Part shown: positions 6,934 to 9,903 of the stretch, piece after piece
Position numbering within the stretch: position 1 is the first letter of the stretch
Layout of the letters: each line of letters begins with the position of its first letter
NCBI GenBank assembly: GCA_946535685.1
Contig: CAMNDR010000015.1
Span: 1 to 9,903 of the forward strand
Reading direction: 5' to 3'
From: an uncultured Clostridia bacterium
GTDB lineage: Bacteria > Bacillota > Clostridia > Oscillospirales > Ruminococcaceae
DNA length: 9,903 bases
Notes under the pieces: model-generated
Told to the model about the DNA's origin: nothing
Databases searched by the model: none
Seen by the model: the letters and a program-made list of their open reading frames with translations, nothing else
Program-made: the position numbers and the translations under genes

Positions 6934-6946
6934 TGACACAGCGTCA
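6934..6946. promoter_or_regulatory. Palindromic operator E (TGAC-N5-GTCA)
   Basis: TGACACAGCGTCA starts at about +3 of the flavodoxin transcript. Sites D and E are 36 bases apart centre to centre and bracket the core promoter, which is a classic layout for repression. Confidence 0.65.
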
Positions 6947-7046
6947 GAATAAATGCAGCCCCGTGTTCCAGGTACTGCCGGATCCATGGATATCTGTTCC
7001 CGGACGGGCTGACCCGCCGAACACATGCAATGACGGAGGTATGATC

Positions 7047-7511
7047 ATGAGCAAGAAATTAGTAGCCTATTTTTCCGCAAGCGGCAAAACAGCCGCCCTT
7101 GCAAAAAAGCTCGCGGATGCGGCAGGTGCTGACCTGTATGAGATCAAGCCGGCTGTTCCTTACACCACTGCCGATCTGAACTGGAACAACAAACAGTCAC
7201 GCAGCAGCGTGGAAATGAGCGACCCCGCTTCCCGTCCTGCCCTCGCCGGCACAGTGGGTGACATCTCAGCCTACGATACCATCTATGTCGGGTTCCCCGT
7301 GTGGTGGTACATCGCCCCGACCATCATCAATACCTTCCTCGAAAGCTGCGATCTTTCCGGAAAGAAGATCATCCTGTTCGCCACATCCGGCGGAAGCGGC
7401 TTCGGCAAAGCAGCGGAGCACCTGCGTCCCAGTGCGCCCGGCGCAGAGATCCTTGAAGGCAAGGTCAATCCCTCTGCGGACGGCATTGCAGCGCTTGTAC
7501 AGATGGCCTGA
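7047..7511 (+). CDS. Short-chain flavodoxin-like FMN protein
   Basis: The start is placed at ATG 7047 because GGAGG (7035-7039) is 7 bases upstream; the ATG at 7041 is only 1 base from it. The 154-residue product opens with a beta strand and the FMN-phosphate loop SASGKT (residues 10-15). It later has [10 protein letters not shown] (82-91) and [10 protein letters not shown] (111-120), which contact the flavin in flavodoxins of the Flavodoxin_4 type. These cytosolic proteins carry electrons or act as small reductases; no partner is encoded next to it. The promoter is bracketed by two palindromes like those at the exporter locus, suggesting induction under a shared or related signal. It ends in a strong convergent terminator. 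The open frame can be extended upstream to 6897, but that extension runs through the promoter and is not coding. Confidence 0.92.
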   Translation: MSKKLVAYFSASGKTAALAKKLADAAGADLYEIKPAVPYTTADLNWNNKQSRSSVEMSDPASRPALAGTVGDISAYDTIYVGFPVWWYIAPTIINTFLESCDLSGKKIILFATSGGSGFGKAAEHLRPSAPGAEILEGKVNPSADGIAALVQMA

Positions 7512-7534
7512 AGCATGCGGCCTCTGGTCTGAAA

Positions 7535-7576
7535 GAAACGCCCTCTCACCAGAAATGTGCGGTGAGAGGGCGTTTC
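7535..7576. terminator. Perfect 16-bp bidirectional terminator hairpin
   Basis: Arms 7535-7550 and 7561-7576 are exact reverse complements (GAAACGCCCTCTCACC and its complement) with a 10-base loop. It sits between the stop of the flavodoxin and the stop of the minus-strand surface-protein gene, so it can end both. The U-tails are formed mainly by the TTTC at the stem base. Confidence 0.85.
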
Positions 7577-7592
7577 ATGTTATATTGCATGC

Positions 7593-9015
7593 TTATGCTG
7601 CTGTCGGAGCTTTCTCGTCCTGGCGCTTCTTTCTGAGCATCATCACGGCTGTGGCACCGAGGATGCCGACTGCGAGGCCGCCGATTCCGGCAAGTGCAAG
7701 CTGCCCGGTCGTGAATGCGGAGGCGGTTGCATATGCCTTGGCATCGTCCTTCCAGAAGAGGTAGATGCCGCCCTCCTTGTTGTTGAAGGCATAGGCTTCG
7801 TCGGCAATGTCCATTGCATAGTCATACGTGAAGAAATGCAGACCTCTTGTGCAGTTTGCGGGCATTGTATTGCTGCCGGTCTGGCAGGTCAGGGAATCCG
7901 CAAGGATCGGGCTGCCCTTGGCCGGAGACTTGTTCGTGTACATTGCAAGCCACTGCTTGCCGCAGTCGCAGTTGAGATCTGCTGCATCACCGCAGCCCCA
8001 TTCTGCATACTTGTCCACACCGTCCTGCCAGTCGCCGATCTTGCCGACCTCCTGCCGGTTGCACCGGACTACGTCATAATATGCGAACTGGTCAAACTCG
8101 ATGTTCTTCTTCTGGCTGCCCTTTTCATCAAGCACCGGGTTGCCGTTGGCATCGGTCACATATGTCACAATGTCCGCTTCGTCCACGATCATCATGGGGA
8201 TCGCTGTGAAGTCACACTGGTAGAATTTGTGCATCTGGTAGATCTCGAAGCCGGCGGATGCCAGCAGGAGTACAGCACCGATACACACTAACCACCGGGC
8301 AGCAATACCGGCTCGAATTCCAGCAAGCCGCTCAGCACTATCGTTTAACTCTCCCATTACCTCTAAGTGCTCCATAACCTCTCTTGTATATTTGTCGATA
8401 ATAAATCCAACGTTTTTAAAACTAAGTCCGTGACCAACATTTGCATATCTTAAATAGAGTGCCGCAGAGGTCACCATAGCCAGGAAGCCAATACCTGCTG
8501 TTGCAAATATCGCAATATTCTGGATAGCTTCCTTGTCATAGGCAGCATCATACCAGCTCTGCTTGCCCATATTCTCCTGCATTTTCGCCTGACTGGTCAG
8601 CGCCACACCGCCCCGGAAGATCGCACGGTTGATGCCGGAGTAGACCGAGATGGTCTCTGCATTCTCCATAGCTCATTTCTGTAAATGCAGAGGACCTCAT
8701 ATCCAGAAGAGAGAGGTCCGTGATCGCCTCATCCTGATCCTCGGTCTTTTTATAGCCCATATAGGCATGGATGAGCGAATCAGCGCCCTCCTTCAGATCC
8801 TGCGGACAGAAGATATACCCTTCTGATTCGCACAGGCGCTTTGCCTGCGCCTCATCGACACCGTAGAACATTTTCACATCGCTGATATACTGTGCCGCAA
8901 GTTCCTGATTCAGGACCTCCTCCGCCGCCACCCGCGTCCAGGGCTGGTGACAGAACAGCATCCAGCCGACAAGTGCTGCAGAGACCATACGCAAAAACAG
9001 TTTCTTCATTCTCAT
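7593..9015 (-). pseudogene. Secreted, multi-membrane-segment surface protein, frameshifted
   Basis: Two frames together make one protein. The first starts at ATG 9015 (SD GGGGAGGA) with a signal peptide (MKKLFLRMVSAALVGWMLF). A helical domain YISDVKMFYGVDEAQAKRLC follows, then ITDLSLLDM, up to about residue 116. Near 8668 the sense reading moves to another frame, starting ENAETISVYSGINRAIFRGGVALTS. That part has membrane segments at about 50-73, 125-145 and 322-345 and ends RKKRQDEKAPTAA. Between the last two is an extracellular domain with seven cysteines. The ATG at 8669 has no ribosome site, and the upstream frame only stops 122 bases later at 8548, so two separate genes are unlikely. I recall longer relatives with a large middle region, so an internal deletion is possible; this is memory, not shown here. 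The function is unknown. It is coupled by ATGA to the beta-helix gene. Confidence 0.75.
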
Positions 9016-9903
9016 GCCGATCCTCCCCTCGCCTTTCTTCTCCGATGCACAGCAAAGACTGTGAGCAGCAGAATGATGCCGGCACCGCTCATCAAAGCGA
9101 TGCGCCCGCGGGTGAAAACAGATGCCTGGATGGATGTGGGGCCTGTTACGGGCATGATCATAGAGAGCGTTCCTGCTTCACAGTGCAGATAGTCAAGGTG
9201 CTTTTCATTGAACAGATGGTCAGCCGCTGTGATATTGATGCTGCGGTTCTCCGTACTCGCAAGGTAGATATCAGAGCCGCTGCGCAGTCCTGCATCATAC
9301 AGGAATGCGTTTTTGCTCAGTGCAAGATTCTTCCTCTTTCCTGTGCCGCTGTTGTCACGGATCACCGTTCTGCCGCTCAGATCAATGGTCGTATCATCGG
9401 TCACATAAATGCCGCCGCCGTCCTTTTTATTGGCCCAGCAGCTTGAAATGAGCACATTTTCCAGCGTGACACTGCCGCCGTTATTCTGGAGAGCGCCGCC
9501 GAAGCTGGTCGTACCGCCGTTATAGAGCGCACCGCCGGACATTTTCAGCGTACCGCCTGCATCGACCTGTACAAGACCGCGGTATCCTTGCTCCTGCCGC
9601 CCTGGATGCTGCCGCCCTTGAAGGCTGAGCAGGAAACGCGTCCGGGTGCTGAGTCGATGATCTCCAGTGCTGCCTTGTTCCTGACACGGATCAGCTCACC
9701 GTTCCTGTCAGCTTTCTTGATGCTCCGGATCATCGGAAATCCGTTCAGATCCAGTGTGAAGCTGCTGTCTGCGCTGAGTTCACGATCCGTCAGCCACGCA
9801 CTGTCCAGCCGGAGAACAGCATGTTCCCCCAGCTTCTGCACTGCATCCCATGCTTCCGTCGGAGATGCATAGGTGCCCTTGACAGTGAGCTTGCCTTCAT
9901 CAT
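9012..9903 (-). pseudogene. Beta-helix-like surface protein with C-terminal anchor, frameshifted, runs off right edge
   Basis: The frame is open from the right edge (DEGKLTVKGTYASPTEAWDA) to GGSIQGG at 9596-9616. After that, sense is kept only in another frame (GYRGLVQVDAGGTLKMSGGA, then LYNGGTTSFGGALQNNGGSV). This frame continues to TGA 9012-9014. A single missing base in 9575-9597 would explain it. Short Gly/Asn-rich strands such as GGTLKMSGG and GGSVTLENV are typical of right-handed beta-helix surface proteins. The C-terminus has a membrane segment (about 147-165 of the last frame) and the basic tail HRRRKARGGSA, and there is no LPXTG motif. The final ATGA couples it to the downstream gene. 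The activity is unknown; adhesion or glycan binding is a guess from fold type. The broken frame could also be an assembly error. Confidence 0.75.

Noticed and set aside
6878..7014. 12-base direct repeat GACGGGCTGACC at 6878-6889 and 7003-7014
   Set aside because: It is noted as a possible extra control element, but the copies are short, not palindromic like the operators, and one lies deep in the leader. Chance or old duplication is enough.
6897..7046. N-terminal extension of the flavodoxin to an earlier start
   Set aside because: The extension would be coded by the promoter and operator DNA, and the sequence before residue 1 of the flavodoxin fold looks random. The ribosome site points to 7047.
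8548..8669. Two independent overlapping genes instead of one frameshifted gene
   Set aside because: The 122-base overlap is atypical, the second start lacks a ribosome site, and the end of the first frame is a meaningless copy of the other frame's DNA.
1..9903. CRISPR array, insertion sequence or prophage genes
   Set aside because: There are no regularly spaced repeats with unique spacers, and no transposase, integrase or phage structural protein in any frame I read.

Overview
The window looks like chromosomal DNA of a Gram-positive anaerobe of the Clostridia, plausibly Oscillospiraceae/Ruminococcus-like. The reasons are strong AGGAGG-type ribosome sites, TTGACA-N17-TATAAT promoters, a GC content that is above 50% in most places, a transporter of the MMPL type paired with an xxxLxxG heptad protein, a flavodoxin of the kind common in gut Firmicutes, and a GC-rich multi-hairpin intergenic element. 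This placement is inference; there is no rRNA or marker gene to fix it.

Left edge (1-727): the C-terminal part of a GGDEF diguanylate cyclase on the + strand, followed by an unusual intergenic region. There, two identical 31-bp hairpins (495-525 and 686-716) bracket a cluster of short GC-rich hairpins.

Centre (728-6615): a two-gene minus-strand operon encodes an MMPL/RND-type exporter (3628-5739) and a secreted protein with about 600 residues of xxxLxxG heptads (728-3631). The two genes overlap by ATGA. A divergent TetR-family regulator (5980-6615) lies opposite. The 240-bp region between them has near-perfect promoters in both directions and three copies of the palindrome TGAC-N5-GTCA, one of them inside the operon promoter. 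The simplest model is a TetR-controlled export system that responds to a ligand.

Right of TetR (6616-7580): a minus-strand tRNA-Met-like gene (CAT anticodon) has its own consensus promoter and terminator, but it carries several stem mismatches and no encoded CCA. Next come a large inverted repeat and a short-chain flavodoxin (7047-7511). The flavodoxin promoter is also flanked by two TGAC-N5-GTCA palindromes, which suggests the same or a related regulator. A perfect 16-bp convergent terminator follows.

Right edge (7593-9903, minus strand): two translationally coupled surface-protein genes. One is a beta-helix-like protein with a C-terminal membrane anchor, running off the right edge. The other is a signal-peptide protein whose later part has three membrane segments. 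Each reads correctly only if one frame change is allowed (near 9575-9597 and near 8668), so both are probably broken. The second also contains a sharply AT-rich block (8341-8460) and may have lost an internal segment.
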